From NCBI GenBank assembly GCA_037176845.1, contig JAYKXP010000373.1, forward strand, positions 1-19,244: a stretch of DNA of 19,244 nucleotides. Direction: 5' to 3'. A program made the translations under genes and the position numbers. Below the pieces are notes generated by a model. That model ran no database searches and was not told where the DNA came from. It saw only the letters and a program-made list of their open reading frames with translations. Each line of letters starts with the position of its first letter. Positions within the stretch are counted from its first letter, which is position 1. Origin of the DNA: Paramarasmius palmivorus (taxonomy: Eukaryota; Basidiomycota; Agaricomycetes; Agaricales; Marasmiaceae). Below, piece by piece: positions 19,223 to 19,244 of the stretch.

Positions 19223-19244
19223 TATCGCGGACTGTAAGAGGGCT

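Noticed and set aside
1..19244. tRNA, rRNA, CRISPR or bacterial operon signals
   Set aside because: No tRNA-like B box with a matching acceptor stem, no rRNA sequence and no regularly spaced repeats were seen; the intron-rich genes rule out a bacterial source.

Overview
The window is nuclear DNA of a filamentous fungus, most likely a mushroom-forming basidiomycete (Agaricomycetes). Recognisable genes are cut by many short GT-AG introns of about 45-70 nt. The gene mix also fits this group: an SDE3/MOV10-type helicase, a eukaryotic DUF262 protein, small secreted proteins, an Agaricomycete-type multi-pass membrane protein and a lineage-specific single-pass membrane protein. The species cannot be named from the sequence. 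All exon models were made by eye from reading frame, splice signals and protein family patterns.

Layout. (1) 52-1045, minus: frame-broken remains of a single-pass membrane protein gene. (2) 1120-1438: a GA microsatellite, a short coding-like fragment and an 18-nt poly(A) run. (3) 1710-5323, plus: an SDE3/MOV10-like RNA helicase with all its motifs but at least four exons carrying one base too many or too few. (4) 5609-7563, plus: an intact ten-exon adenylosuccinate lyase gene (purine synthesis). (5) 7686-8325, minus: a small secreted protein, converging on the lyase. (6) 8326-10185: a gene-poor stretch with a twice-occurring 40-nt motif and a coding-like remnant. (7) 10186-13392, plus: a DUF262 (GmrSD/ParB-like) protein of about 915 aa with three successive microexons and a long low-complexity tail. 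(8) 14038-14507, minus: a small cysteine-containing secreted protein with a one-base break. (9) 14538-15181, minus: the 3' part of a multi-pass membrane protein gene. (10) 15182-17327: mostly unassigned, with one good orphan exon at 16437-16759. (11) 17328-19222, minus: a six-exon gene for an unrecognised 533-aa protein with a C-terminal membrane anchor.

The genes do not form a pathway. The strongest pattern is uneven integrity. The lyase, the DUF262 core, the 533-aa gene and the secreted protein at 7686 read cleanly over about 6.3 kb of coding sequence. The helicase (four indels in roughly 2.9 kb) and the 5' membrane protein gene are riddled with one-base shifts. Either these loci are decaying pseudogenes or the assembly carries clustered indel errors; the clustering favours decay but does not prove it. 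The most interesting individual items are the broken silencing-type helicase, the DUF262 protein with 16-, 7- and 10-nt microexons, and two likely GC-AG introns.
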